From Sedimenticola sp. (GTDB taxonomy: Bacteria > Pseudomonadota > Gammaproteobacteria > Chromatiales > Chromatiaceae), in the NCBI GenBank assembly GCA_027038775.1, contig JALWGP010000288.1:1-14111 (forward strand): DNA of 14,111 nucleotides, read 5' to 3'. The notes under the pieces were generated by a model. That model worked only from the letters and a program-made list of their open reading frames with translations. It made no database searches and was not told the DNA's origin. The position numbers and the translations under genes are program-made. Numbering within the stretch: the stretch's first letter is position 1; each line of letters begins with the position of its first letter. Of this stretch, positions 1-7,713 are shown piece by piece.

Positions 1-823
1 CCGTCCACTGGGGGTCCACGGTATAGCGAAAGAAGCCGCCACCCAGGTGGTCCCGCAACCCCCGCTGCGCCATCTGCGCCAGGGTGAGCCGCAGGAAGGA
101 CTCCGCTTCGTCGCCCCGCTCCCCCCCGGCCAGCGACAGCAGGACGTGGAGCTGGGGCTGCATGGGGAATTTGTTCTGCTGGCCGAAGCCACCGGAGATC
201 TCGTCCGCCAGCTCCAGGGCAGCGTCGAGGAAACGGTCGCGCAGCCGGGCGCCGCTGAGCACCACCGTGGCCTCCGCGCCCCCCTTGCGCGCCTCCACCA
301 GGGCCCCCAGGGCACGCTCCGCCAGGCCGGTGATCTCCTCCCGGCGCCCCTGCCACAGCTCGTGGAGCTTGCGCAGCAGCACCTGGAAACGTTCGGGCGG
401 CAGGTAGGTGGTGCCGGTCACCGGGTAGCCCTCGGGGGTGAGAAAGACGTTGAGGGGCCAGCCGGCGTGGCCCTGGGTGCGCTGCACGAAATCGATGAGG
501 TGCTCGTCCAGGGCCGGGTTCAGCTCGCGGTCCACCTTTACCGGGATGAAGTACTCGTTGAGGAGGCGTGCGATCTCCGCATTGCGGTAGCTCTCGCGCT
601 GCATCACGTGGCACCAGTGGCAGGCGAAGTAGCCGCTGGAGACGAAGATCAGCTTGCCCTCGCGCTTCGCCAGCTCCAGCACCTCGCGGCTCCAGGGCTG
701 CCAGTGCACGGGGTCCTGCGCGTGCATCTCCAGGTAGGGGGAGAGGCTGCCGGCAAGGCGGTTGTCCAGGGAATGAGCGGAAAGCGAAAGGAACAGCAGC
801 AGCAGGAGCAGCGGCCGCTTCAC
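1..823 (-). CDS. Exported DUF255 / thioredoxin-domain protein (YyaL/SSP411-like), 3' part missing
   Basis: The frame is open from a GTG at 823 to the window edge, giving 274 residues with the C-terminus outside. It matches the DUF255 thioredoxin-like family: SPYL near residue 28, a redox motif CHWC at residues 68-71 inside GYFACHWCHVM, then KVDRE and GWPLNVFLTPEGYPV. The following part starts the helical region that in this family resembles a six-hairpin glycosidase fold. Usual family members are about 600-700 aa and cytosolic, and their function is poorly defined. This copy begins KRPLLLLLLFLSLSAHS, a Sec-type signal peptide without twin arginines, so it is probably periplasmic. The GTG start lies 4 bp after the tatC stop, which implies translational coupling; there is no strong ribosome binding site and no better upstream start. 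Family assignment is firm; export is inferred. Confidence 0.85.
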   Translation of the reverse strand, partial: MKRPLLLLLLFLSLSAHSLDNRLAGSLSPYLEMHAQDPVHWQPWSREVLELAKREGKLIFVSSGYFACHWCHVMQRESYRNAEIARLLNEYFIPVKVDRELNPALDEHLIDFVQRTQGHAGWPLNVFLTPEGYPVTGTTYLPPERFQVLLRKLHELWQGRREEITGLAERALGALVEARKGGAEATVVLSGARLRDRFLDAALELADEISGGFGQQNKFPMQPQLHVLLSLAGGERGDEAESFLRLTLAQMAQRGLRDHLGGGFFRYTVDPQWT

Positions 824-827
824 GGGG

Positions 828-1919
828 TCACTCGTCCAGCTGTTCCAGAATGTTCTTCGCCGTCCGCACCTGCTCCTCGTTGCCCTCCACCAGCACCTCG
901 TAGAGCAGCCGGCGGGCGGCGGCGAAATCCATGGCCTCGCGCAGCTCGTTCACCCGCACCAGCTTGGCGTCCACCGGGTCCAGGGGCGCCTCGGGCTTCT
1001 CCTCTTCGGGCTCCTCGTGCCAGCTGGCCTCCTCCTCATCCAGCTCCGCCTCGATGCGGTCCAGCTCCTCGTCCATCTCCTCGGGGGAGAGGGGACGGAA
1101 CGCCTCTTCTTCCGGGGCGGAGGCGGACTCCCCCGCGGCCGCCGCGGCGGTGGCCTCTTCCACCGGCGCCGACGCTTCCTCCCCGTCCTCCTGCTCGCGC
1201 ACGAAGAAGCGGGAGAAGAGCACCCCGCCCTCGAAGAGCAGCCACATGGGCAGCGCCAGCAGGGTCTGGGAGATGACGTCCGGCGGTGTGAGCAGCATGC
1301 CGATGACGAAGGCACCGACGATCACGTAGGGACGCTTGGCGGCCAGCTGTTCCGGCGTGGTCATGCCCATCCACACCAGGATGATGGTGGCGATGGGGAT
1401 CTCGAAGGCGAGGCCGAAGGCAAAGAAGAGGGTGAGAACGAAGTCGAGGTACTCCGAGATGTCGGTCATCACGGCCACCCCTTCCGGCGTGACGCTGGTG
1501 AAGAAGCGGAACACCAGGGGGAAGACCACGAAGTAGGCGAAGGCGGCCCCCAGGTAGAAGAGCACCACGCTGGAGGCGAGCAGCGGCAGCGCCATGCGCC
1601 GCTCGTGCTGGTAGAGGCCCGGCGCCACGAAACCCCACAGCTGGTAGAGCAGGTAGGGCATGCTCAGGAAGATGGCGGCGATGAGGCTCAGCTTGAAGGG
1701 GGTGAGGAATGGCGAGGCCACCTTGGTGGCGATCATGGAGGTGCCCTCGGGCATCACCGCCATCAGCGGCTCGGCGACGAAGACGTAGATGTCGTTGCCG
1801 AAGGGAAACAGGGCCAGGAAGACCACCAGCACCACCAGCACCGAGCGCAGGAGCCGGTCCCGCAGCTCGAGCAGGTGGGACATGAAGGGCTGTTCGATAT
1901 CGGCGGGGTCGGCGCTCAT
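828..1919 (-). CDS. tatC: Sec-independent protein translocase TatC with long acidic C-terminal extension
   Basis: TatC is the inner-membrane receptor of the twin-arginine translocase, binding the RR signal peptide together with TatB. Six membrane segments lie at about residues 25-40, 75-93, 115-138, 160-180, 196-212 and 216-236. Conserved features are [10 protein letters not shown] (E18), [28 protein letters not shown] (E106), AFGLAFEIP (E173) and LTPPDVISQ. The normal TatC body of about 240 aa ends near [10 protein letters not shown]. The remaining 120 or so residues are an Ala/Glu-rich linker (about 241-315) and a predicted helical end (about 316-363) resembling the C-terminal module of FimV. 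The ATG overlaps the tatB stop by 4 bp. Identity is certain; the nature of the tail is inference. Confidence 0.97.
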   Translation of the reverse strand: MSADPADIEQPFMSHLLELRDRLLRSVLVVLVVFLALFPFGNDIYVFVAEPLMAVMPEGTSMIATKVASPFLTPFKLSLIAAIFLSMPYLLYQLWGFVAPGLYQHERRMALPLLASSVVLFYLGAAFAYFVVFPLVFRFFTSVTPEGVAVMTDISEYLDFVLTLFFAFGLAFEIPIATIILVWMGMTTPEQLAAKRPYVIVGAFVIGMLLTPPDVISQTLLALPMWLLFEGGVLFSRFFVREQEDGEEASAPVEEATAAAAAGESASAPEEEAFRPLSPEEMDEELDRIEAELDEEEASWHEEPEEEKPEAPLDPVDAKLVRVNELREAMDFAAARRLLYEVLVEGNEEQVRTAKNILEQLDE

Positions 1920-2275
1920 CGGGCGTCGTCGGTCCTGTCAGCGCCGGAGGGCAAGGTCGAAGTGGTAGACGCGGCCTCGTCGGCCGCCTGCTTCACCACC
2001 GATTCGGTCTCCTTCTTCACTTCATCCAGGGTGGAACGTCCCTCCTCCAGGATCTCGTGCACCGGCGTGGAGGCGGCCTGCTCCTTGAGGATGCGCTTGA
2101 GCTCCTCCGCCCGCAGCTCCTGCTCGATGTCGGCCTTCACCGACTGCAGGATGCGCCGCCCGCGGCCGATCCACATGCCGGCGGTGCGCGCCACCTTCGG
2201 CAGCCGTTCGGGCCCGATGACCAGCAGCGCCACCACGCCGAGCAGCAGCAGCTCGAAGAAGCCGACGTCGAACAT
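1916..2275 (-). CDS. tatB: Sec-independent protein translocase TatB
   Basis: TatB joins TatC in the receptor complex for twin-arginine precursors. The 119-aa product begins [20 protein letters not shown] followed by [10 protein letters not shown], the TatB pattern of a short N-terminal membrane helix, a GPxRLP hinge and an amphipathic helix. A charged, probably cytoplasmic helical region ([20 protein letters not shown]) and a Ser/Thr-rich tail follow. Length is on the short side for TatB but within range. It lies 4 bp after tatA and overlaps tatC by 4 bp (ATGA), so the three are one translation unit. The glutamate at residue 8 and the RLP hinge distinguish it from TatA. Confidence 0.96.
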   Translation of the reverse strand: MFDVGFFELLLLGVVALLVIGPERLPKVARTAGMWIGRGRRILQSVKADIEQELRAEELKRILKEQAASTPVHEILEEGRSTLDEVKKETESVVKQAADEAASTTSTLPSGADRTDDAR

Positions 2276-2279
2276 GGGA

Positions 2280-2516
2280 TCAGGACTTGTGCTCTTCCTT
2301 CTCGCGGGTGGCCTCGCCCTCGATCACCTTCTCCTCGGGCTTGCCGGTGAGCTTCTCCGGCTCCTTGCTCTCCTCCTCGCTCACCGCCTTCTTGAAGCCC
2401 TTGAAGGCCGCGCCCAGGTCCGATCCCAGGTTGCGCAGCCGCTTGGTGCCGAAGAGCAGCAGCACGATGACCAGGACGATGAGCAGTTGCCAGATGCTGA
2501 TTCCACCAAAACCCAT
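2280..2516 (-). CDS. tatA: Sec-independent protein translocase TatA
   Basis: TatA oligomerises to form the passage for folded twin-arginine substrates. The 78-aa product has an N-terminal membrane helix ([18 protein letters not shown]), the hinge [14 protein letters not shown], an amphipathic helix ([13 protein letters not shown]) and a charged cytoplasmic tail, all typical of TatA in sequence and length. The ATG at 2516 has a GGAG ribosome binding site 8 nt upstream on the minus strand. It is first of the tatABC group and separated from hisE by 287 bp, so it may have its own promoter as well as read-through from the his genes. Confidence 0.97.
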   Translation of the reverse strand: MGFGGISIWQLLIVLVIVLLLFGTKRLRNLGSDLGAAFKGFKKAVSEEESKEPEKLTGKPEEKVIEGEATREKEEHKS

Positions 2517-2580
2517 GATTCAGTCTCCACAAATGTCGTGTTGGGGCCGGCCCCGGAGGAGACGGCCGGACAATGTTCGC

Positions 2581-2586
2581 ATGATA
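2581..2586 (-). promoter_or_regulatory. Possible -10 element for tatA
   Basis: On the minus strand this reads TATCAT, five of six matches to the sigma-70 -10 consensus, about 65 nt before the tatA start. No good -35 hexamer is found 16-18 bp upstream, so this is a weak call. A 12-bp perfect palindrome GGGGCCGGCCCC at 2543-2554 lies between this site and tatA and would fall in the leader RNA. Confidence 0.3.
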
Positions 2587-2639
2587 ACGTAGATCGGACC
2601 CCGATGCGGCAGGCCGGAATCGTCGCTCGAACAGGCCCC

Positions 2640-2762
2640 GCCCGGTGCAAGGGCCCGGGAAGGCGCTGTCGGGGACGCTGCAAGTACGTCCCTGTACGCT
2701 CGGCCTCGGGCATCCTGCCCTCGGACGCCCCGCCATCGCCTTCCCGGGCCCTTGCACCGGGC
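2640..2762. repeat. 123-bp palindromic element with 26-bp terminal inverted repeats
   Basis: Positions 2640-2665 and 2737-2762 are perfect 26-bp inverted copies (ends GCCCGGTGCAAGG). Within the 71-bp interior are two further hairpins: GGGACG/CGTCCC at 2672-2692 and GGGCA-TCC-TGCCC at 2708-2720. One strand can therefore fold as a cloverleaf. No protein is encoded. The core TACGTCCCTGTA followed by GCTCGG and GCATCC resembles a dispersed intergenic repeat I recall from several gammaproteobacterial genomes, which I could not verify here. It sits between hisE and tatA and could act as a transcription or mRNA-stability boundary between the his and tat parts. Confidence 0.85.
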
Positions 2763-2803
2763 TCCGAGGTACTCCCGGGTTCCTGTTCGTGCCTCACCCC
2801 GGT

Positions 2804-3120
2804 TCATTCACCGCGGCGCGCCTTCTCCTCCAGCCCCGAGAGCCCGAAACGCCGCTCCAGCTCCTTCAGCACCTCTTCCGGCCCCAGTCCCATGTGGGCC
2901 AGCAGCACCATGGAGTGGAACCAGAGATCGGCGGTCTCGTAGATCACCTTTTCGGGGTCCCCGTCCTTGGCCGCCATCACCGTCTCGGTGGCCTCTTCGC
3001 CGATCTTCTTGAGGATGGCGTCCAGCCCCTTGTGGTAGAGAGCGGCCACGTAGGAACTCTCGGGAGATGCCTGCTTGCGCGCCTCCAGCACCCTGGACAG
3101 CGCTTCCAGCACTTGGTTGC

Positions 3121-3124
<4 letters not shown>
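2804..3124 (-). CDS. hisE: Phosphoribosyl-ATP pyrophosphatase
   Basis: HisE hydrolyses phosphoribosyl-ATP to phosphoribosyl-AMP and pyrophosphate, the second step of histidine synthesis, in the cytosol. The 106-aa product is a complete standalone HisE. It shows the all-alpha NTP pyrophosphohydrolase motifs [16 protein letters not shown] (about residues 39-54) and [14 protein letters not shown] (about 61-74), whose acidic residues bind metal. The GTG start overlaps the hisF stop by 4 bp (GTGA). In relatives with separate hisI and hisE, hisI normally precedes hisE; here hisF abuts hisE and no cyclohydrolase is present, so that activity must be encoded elsewhere. Confidence 0.96.
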
Positions 3125-3894
<770 letters not shown>

Positions 3895-3895
3895 G

Positions 3896-4627
3896 TCAGC
3901 AGCCGTCGAAGTATCTCTGCCCCTCGGCGAAGTCGAGGGTGCCTTCGTAGATGGCGCGCCCGGTGATGGCGCCGATGATGTTGTGGCTCTTCGCCTTGCA
4001 CAGCGCCTCCAGGTCGCGCAGGCTGGTGATACCGCCGGAGGCGATCACCGGGACGTGGATGGCGTCGGCCAGGGCGGCGGTGGCCTCCACGTTGACGCCG
4101 CTCATCATGCCGTCGCGGCCGATGTCGGTGTAGACGATGGCCGACACCCCGTCGTCCTCGAAACGCCGGGCGAGGTCCACCACCTCGATGTCGGTCACCT
4201 CGGCCCAGCCGTTGATGGCCACCCTGCCCTCCTTGGCGTCCAGCCCGACGATGACGTGGCCGGGAAAGGCCCTGCAGGCGCGGGCCACGAACTCGGGCTC
4301 TTTGACCGCCTGGGTGCCGATGATGCAGTAGCTGACCCCCGCCTGCAGGTAGGCCTCGATGGTGGCCTCGTCGCGGATGCCCCCGCCCACCTGGATGGGC
4401 AGGTCGGGGAAGCGCGCAGCGATGGCGCGGATGGCGTCCCCGTTCACCGGCTCGCCAGCGAAGGCGCCGTTGAGGTCCACCAGGTGCAGGCGGCGGCAGC
4501 CCGCCTCCACCCAGCGGGCGGCCATCTCCACCGGCTGGTCGGAAAAGACGGTGTCGTCCTCCATACGCCCCTGCCTGAGGCGCACGCACTGGCCGTCCTT
4601 GAGGTCGATTGCGGGAATCAGCAGCAT
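3896..4627 (-). CDS. hisA: ProFAR isomerase HisA
   Basis: HisA carries out the Amadori isomerisation of ProFAR to PRFAR, the substrate of the HisFH complex. The 243-aa product is a full-length (beta/alpha)8 barrel homologous to HisF. General acid/base aspartates are D8 in [11 protein letters not shown] and D130 in [10 protein letters not shown], and phosphate sites appear as [10 protein letters not shown] and IASGGITSL. It is 1 nt upstream of hisF. Its start lies downstream of a 242-bp gap filled with REP elements after hisH, breaking the otherwise tight his operon. Confidence 0.98.
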   Translation of the reverse strand: MLLIPAIDLKDGQCVRLRQGRMEDDTVFSDQPVEMAARWVEAGCRRLHLVDLNGAFAGEPVNGDAIRAIAARFPDLPIQVGGGIRDEATIEAYLQAGVSYCIIGTQAVKEPEFVARACRAFPGHVIVGLDAKEGRVAINGWAEVTDIEVVDLARRFEDDGVSAIVYTDIGRDGMMSGVNVEATAALADAIHVPVIASGGITSLRDLEALCKAKSHNIIGAITGRAIYEGTLDFAEGQRYFDGC

Positions 4628-4657
4628 GTCGGTCTCTTGGTTACCTGCTCTCTCTTG

Positions 4658-4846
4658 TTCGGCCCGGGGGCGGGCCTCCTACAGTCATGGTCCGCCGGAG
4701 CCCCGGTAGGAGCGGAGCCCACGCCGCGAACCGTTGAAATTCGGCCCGGGGGCGGGCCTCCTACAGTCGTGGTCCGTCAGAGCCCCGGTAGGAGCGGCGC
4801 CCACGCCGCGAACCGTTGAAATTCGGCCCGGGGACGGGCCTCCTAC
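4658..4846. repeat. Array of five REP elements in alternating orientation (82-bp tandem unit)
   Basis: Five 25-bp REP-like units starting GTAGGAG and ending CGAA lie at 4658-4682 (minus), 4706-4730 (plus), 4740-4764 (minus), 4788-4812 (plus) and 4822-4846 (minus). Plus copies have the stem GCGGCG-CCCA-CGCCGC (one copy has a mismatch); minus copies have GGCCCG-CCCC-CGGGCC. The plus and minus types are different sequences, so each adjacent pair resembles a REP doublet (REPIN-like). The 82-bp unit repeats 2.3 times with a few substitutions. GTAG-headed REPs are known from gammaproteobacteria such as Pseudomonas and Stenotrophomonas and are spread by RAYT transposases; no RAYT gene is in this window. 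The array occupies nearly all of the hisH-hisA gap and would be transcribed. Confidence 0.93.
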
Positions 4847-4869
4847 AGGCAGGGGCGGCGCCGCTGCCA

Positions 4870-5511
4870 TCAAGGATTCCACCCCACGAAGTTCTTCAAA
4901 AGCCGCAACCCGGCGTCGGCGCTCTTCTCGGGGTGGAACTGCACCGCGAAGAGGTTCTCCCGCGCCAGGGCGCTGGCGAAACGAACCCCGTACTCGGTGA
5001 CGCCGGCCACCACCTCCTCCTCGTCCGGCACCACGTAGTAGCTGTGCACGAAGTAGAAGCGGCTGCCGTCCTCGATGCCCTCCCACAGGGGATGGGGCTG
5101 CACCTGTTCCACCCGGCTCCAGCCCATGTGCGGGATCTTCAGGGGCAGCTCGTTCTCCCCGGGCATGTCGTCGGCGAAGCGCACCACCCGGCCCGGAACG
5201 ATGCCCAGCAGCTCGGTGCCCGCGTTCTCCTCGCTGAAGTCGAGGAGCACCTGGAGCCCCATGCAGATGCCCAGGAAGGGCTTGCTCTGCACTGCCTCGC
5301 GGATCGCCTGGTTGAGGTGGTGCTCGCCGATGGCGGCCATGCAGTCGCGCGCCGCCCCCTGGCCGGGAAAGACCACCCGGTCGGCGGCCCGGATCCAGTC
5401 GTGGTCGTCGGTGACCCGCACCTCGGCCTCCGGCGCCACGTGCTCGATGGCCTTGGAGACCGAGCGCAGGTTGCCCAGGCCGTAGTCCAGCACCGCGATC
5501 TTCTGCCCCAT
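4870..5511 (-). CDS. hisH: Imidazole glycerol phosphate synthase, glutamine amidotransferase subunit HisH
   Basis: HisH hydrolyses glutamine and channels ammonia into HisF. The 213-aa class I amidotransferase has the nucleophile C83 in GICMGLQ, the oxyanion region PGQGA (49-53), and the catalytic H193/E195 in QFHPEKS; the HisH signature DYGLGNLRSV is at the N-terminus (9-18). The ATG is 1 nt after the hisB stop, so the two are translationally coupled. The stop is followed by the REP array rather than directly by hisA. Confidence 0.98.
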   Translation of the reverse strand: MGQKIAVLDYGLGNLRSVSKAIEHVAPEAEVRVTDDHDWIRAADRVVFPGQGAARDCMAAIGEHHLNQAIREAVQSKPFLGICMGLQVLLDFSEENAGTELLGIVPGRVVRFADDMPGENELPLKIPHMGWSRVEQVQPHPLWEGIEDGSRFYFVHSYYVVPDEEEVVAGVTEYGVRFASALARENLFAVQFHPEKSADAGLRLLKNFVGWNP

Positions 5512-5512
5512 G

Positions 5513-6103
5513 CTAGAGGCTCCCCTTGGTGGAGGGGATCATCCCCTGCAGGCGCGGATCGGGCTCCAGGGCCATGCGCAGGGCGCGGCCGAAGGCCTTG
5601 AAGACGGTCTCGGCGATGTGATGGGCATTGCGACCGCGGATGCAGTCGATGTGCAGGGTCACCCCGGCGTGGTTGACGAAGCCCTGGAAGAACTCGTGGA
5701 AGAGGTCCACGTCGAACTCCCCGATCATCGAGCGGCGGAAGTCCACCTGCATCTCCAGGCCGGGACGGCCGGAGAGGTCGATCACCACCCGCGAGAGGGC
5801 TTCGTCCAGGGGTACGTAGGCGTGGCCGTAGCGGCGGATCCCTTTCTTGTCCCCCACCGCCCTGGCGAATGCCTGGCCCAGGGTGATGCCGAGGTCCTCC
5901 ACCGTGTGGTGGGCGTCGATGTGCAGGTCACCCTTCGCCGTGATCTCCAGGTCGACGAGGCCGTGGCGGGCCACCTGGTCGAGCATGTGCTCGAGGAAGG
6001 GCACGCCGGTGTCGAAGACGCCCCTGCCCTCGCCGTCGAGGTCGAGGCTCACGGTGATCTGGGTCTCCAGGGTGTTGCGCTCCACCCGGGCGCTGCGGCT
6101 CAT
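5513..6103 (-). CDS. hisB: Imidazoleglycerol-phosphate dehydratase (monofunctional HisB)
   Basis: This enzyme dehydrates imidazole glycerol phosphate to imidazole acetol phosphate in a manganese-dependent reaction. The 196 aa correspond to the dehydratase domain alone, without the N-terminal HAD phosphatase half found in enterobacterial bifunctional HisB. Metal-binding motifs are FLEHML (E38, H39), H47, [12 protein letters not shown] (H65, H66, E69), LFHEFF (H136) and [12 protein letters not shown] (H161, H162, E165). The ATG at 6103 has GGAG 7 nt upstream. It is the first gene of the his-tat run and has a likely promoter just ahead of it. Confidence 0.98.
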   Translation of the reverse strand: MSRSARVERNTLETQITVSLDLDGEGRGVFDTGVPFLEHMLDQVARHGLVDLEITAKGDLHIDAHHTVEDLGITLGQAFARAVGDKKGIRRYGHAYVPLDEALSRVVIDLSGRPGLEMQVDFRRSMIGEFDVDLFHEFFQGFVNHAGVTLHIDCIRGRNAHHIAETVFKAFGRALRMALEPDPRLQGMIPSTKGSL

Positions 6104-6132
6104 GGCGGCTCTCCAAAATGGTTGAAGGCGGA

Positions 6133-6138
6133 ATTATA
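6133..6138 (-). promoter_or_regulatory. -10 box of the hisB operon promoter
   Basis: The minus strand reads a perfect TATAAT 30 nt upstream of the hisB ATG. No close match to TTGACA is found 16-18 bp upstream, so promoter strength may depend on an activator or on the AT-rich sequence farther up. Start of transcription would fall about 20-24 nt before the ATG, leaving no room for an attenuator leader. Confidence 0.55.
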
Positions 6139-6303
6139 CAACGCACGCATCTTCAATGGCTGACAGATGCTGCCCGATGCATCCACAAGAAAGCCTTAAA
6201 TAGTCATACAAATACGAATTGTTATCAATTGGTTTTTTACCCCGGACCTTAGAGGCATCCGGGCAGCCATAAGCCTCCCCTGATCACGGACAGGTGCAAG
6301 TAA

Positions 6304-6450
6304 AACTTTCTGGCCACCGTGGGCACAGAGTTGTTCGAGGATGTAACCGTGGCTCTGGGGTATGACTGCAACCAGAACTATCCCAGAAGCACTGGGGGTA
6401 GTGGCAAGTGAGGCAGCACCTTCACGCTGCAGTTGACAGCCGGCTTCTGA
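6304..6450 (+). pseudogene. Possible remnant of an outer-membrane beta-barrel gene, interrupted by a stop
   Basis: One plus-strand frame from the TAA at 6301 to the TGA at 6448 reads FLATVGTELFEDVTVALGYD, then CNQNYP and a Gly/Ser-rich turn, an in-frame TGA at 6409-6411, then GSTFTLQLTAGF and a stop. Alternating hydrophobic strands, a Gly-rich turn and a terminal Phe resemble the last two strands of an outer-membrane barrel. No start codon, ribosome site or upstream part remains. The family is not recognised. A chance open frame cannot be excluded, since only 48 sense codons are involved. Confidence 0.35.
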
Positions 6451-6465
6451 GAACCAACTCGATCA

Positions 6466-7402
6466 TCAGCTGTAGGCATCTCTCGAATGCCACCAGAACC
6501 AGGTTCCGGCCAGCCCAAGGAGCAGCAGCATGAAAATCTCTGGCTCTGAAGCTGCTACACATCCACAGTCCTCCGGCACATAGCGGAAACTCTCGTTGGG
6601 AGCCACGTAACTGATGGCATTTAGGAAAAGCATCAGCGATTCCGAGGTCAATCTTGCCGCCGCCATACCCGGAACACCCCGGTTCATGAACAACTCTTCG
6701 TCGTTGAAGAGCACCACGCGCCCCAAGCCAAGAGTAAAACTGGCTGCCACGATGTCTTCATCCGCATCCCGGGTGACCAGTACATCTGTGCCGTTTGGTC
6801 CAAGGCTGTCGAACAGCCAGAGATACCCGTTGGAAATTTCGGTGCCCGTCGCCAAGGCCCCAAACGGCCCATTGGCGACTGGCGATGCACCATTGCTGAC
6901 CTTGGTGTACACCCCCTTGCTCCGATAGGTTTCAGTGGCGCCCACCATGTCGGCAAAATAGTGCGCAGCGTAATTACTTGAGACGAACAGGCCACCCCCT
7001 TGGCGAACAAAGCTTTCTATCGCACATCTTTCACAATCTTCAAAGTGAAATCTCGGCATGGCCGGCAACAAGATCACATCTGTACCACCGAGCCGGTTGG
7101 TGTTGATAGCCGGAGCTGAGGTAAGAGCGACGGACCGGGGGACTGTCCCACCCGGCCCGAAATTTGTGGGATCCAATAGGGCTTCTCGCACCGTGTTGAA
7201 AGCTGTCCCCGGTCACAAAATTCAAGTTCAAGGTCCCATTGGCGTTGGTATAGCTCCCTATCCGGGTTTCATCCAGCGTCAGGATGGTAATGGGTGCTGC
7301 CATGGAAGACTGAGTCAATAGTTGACTTGACAACAAAATGCAGACAAGCAGCCAAAACCGTGTAACCTTGCAACCCAAAAAATAGACAAACTTACAATAC
7401 AT
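6466..7402 (-). pseudogene. PEP-CTERM-like exported protein, broken by a one-base frameshift
   Basis: Two overlapping minus-strand frames join into one protein of about 311 aa. The first starts at the ATG at 7402, preceded by TAAGGTGG at good spacing, and encodes a signal peptide (MYCKFVYFLGCKVTRFWLLV...SSMAA). It continues to NLNFVTGDSF, where the frame changes at the AAA run 7199-7201 (TTT on the coding strand). Removing one T gives DSFNTVREALLDPTNFGPGG and an open frame to 6466. The body has MPRFHFEDCERCAIESFVRQ followed by GGGLFVSSNY, resembling the DUF4350/glutamine-amidotransferase-like fold seen in secreted proteins. The end, ASEPEIFMLLLLGLAGTWFW plus WHSRD, is a degenerate PEP-CTERM sorting signal. 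The region is more AT-rich than its neighbours. It could be a true pseudogene, a sequencing error, or programmed slippage. Confidence 0.65.
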
Positions 7403-7713
7403 CGTAACCACCTTAATATTCATGTCCGCCGAACCCTTGGCCTTTTCGAAGCCGGTATTACCCGTTCGAAACGCATTTCCTGCCAACCCTCGGTCAATGA
7501 ACGCTTTGGCAACCAACGGAGGGACCTCGGCACCAGTTCGTCAACCGGCCAACCAGGGGCTGAGGAAATCGGTGCATTTTCCATACCAATAGTAATGGTA
7601 TTTTGAGAATCAGCTACTTGCAGGAACGTCTCCGTTGCCCCAAGAGATGCACTGTAAGGAATGCTGACACATGGCAAAAGAGAAAGAGGGCAGTCTCAAA
7701 GAAGTGGCGGTTG
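7403..7713. other. Gap between the PEP-CTERM-like gene and cytochrome b gene
   Basis: No convincing gene is seen in this 311-bp stretch. It holds an 85-codon minus-strand frame (7420-7677) without a ribosome site or recognisable domain. It also holds an imperfect inverted repeat ATACCA/TGGTAT at 7583-7601, which could be an operator for the downstream minus-strand gene. After the cytochrome b stop codon the minus strand becomes pyrimidine-rich but shows no clear hairpin terminator. Confidence 0.4.

Larger units (their letters stand above)
6104..6465. other. AT-richer gap upstream of hisB
   Basis: This 362-bp stretch carries the hisB ribosome binding site and -10 box, then AT-rich sequence. 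An inverted repeat AATTG-TTAT-CAATT lies at 6217-6230, followed on the plus strand by a run of six T. Read on the minus strand the same place offers a second weak promoter: TTGATA at 6223-6228 and GACTAT at 6200-6205, 17 bp apart. A short inverted repeat CCCGGA/TCCGGG is near 6242-6264. Positions 6304-6450 contain a probable gene remnant, listed separately. I see no intact gene and no histidine-rich leader peptide. Confidence 0.5.

Noticed and set aside
47..1276. Long plus-strand open frame of 409 codons
   Set aside because: It is antisense to the DUF255 and tatC genes, has low-complexity Pro/Arg-rich sequence and no recognisable domain; a shadow of GC-rich coding DNA.
1017..2942. Plus-strand open frame of 641 codons across tatC, tatB and tatA
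   Set aside because: It is antisense to firmly identified tat genes, rich in His/Gly/Glu from reverse-complement codon bias, and without any domain.
4658..4846. CRISPR array
   Set aside because: Repeats alternate in orientation, spacers between like units are themselves repeated, and no cas genes are present; the units are REP elements.
6217..6240. Inverted repeat followed by T run, as a rho-independent terminator on the plus strand
   Set aside because: The stem is only five AT-rich pairs and no plus-strand gene lies upstream to be terminated.
7420..7677. Minus-strand 85-codon frame in the gap before the PEP-CTERM-like gene
   Set aside because: No ribosome binding site, no recognisable domain, and it overlaps the likely leader of the downstream gene; could be a remnant but nothing supports it.
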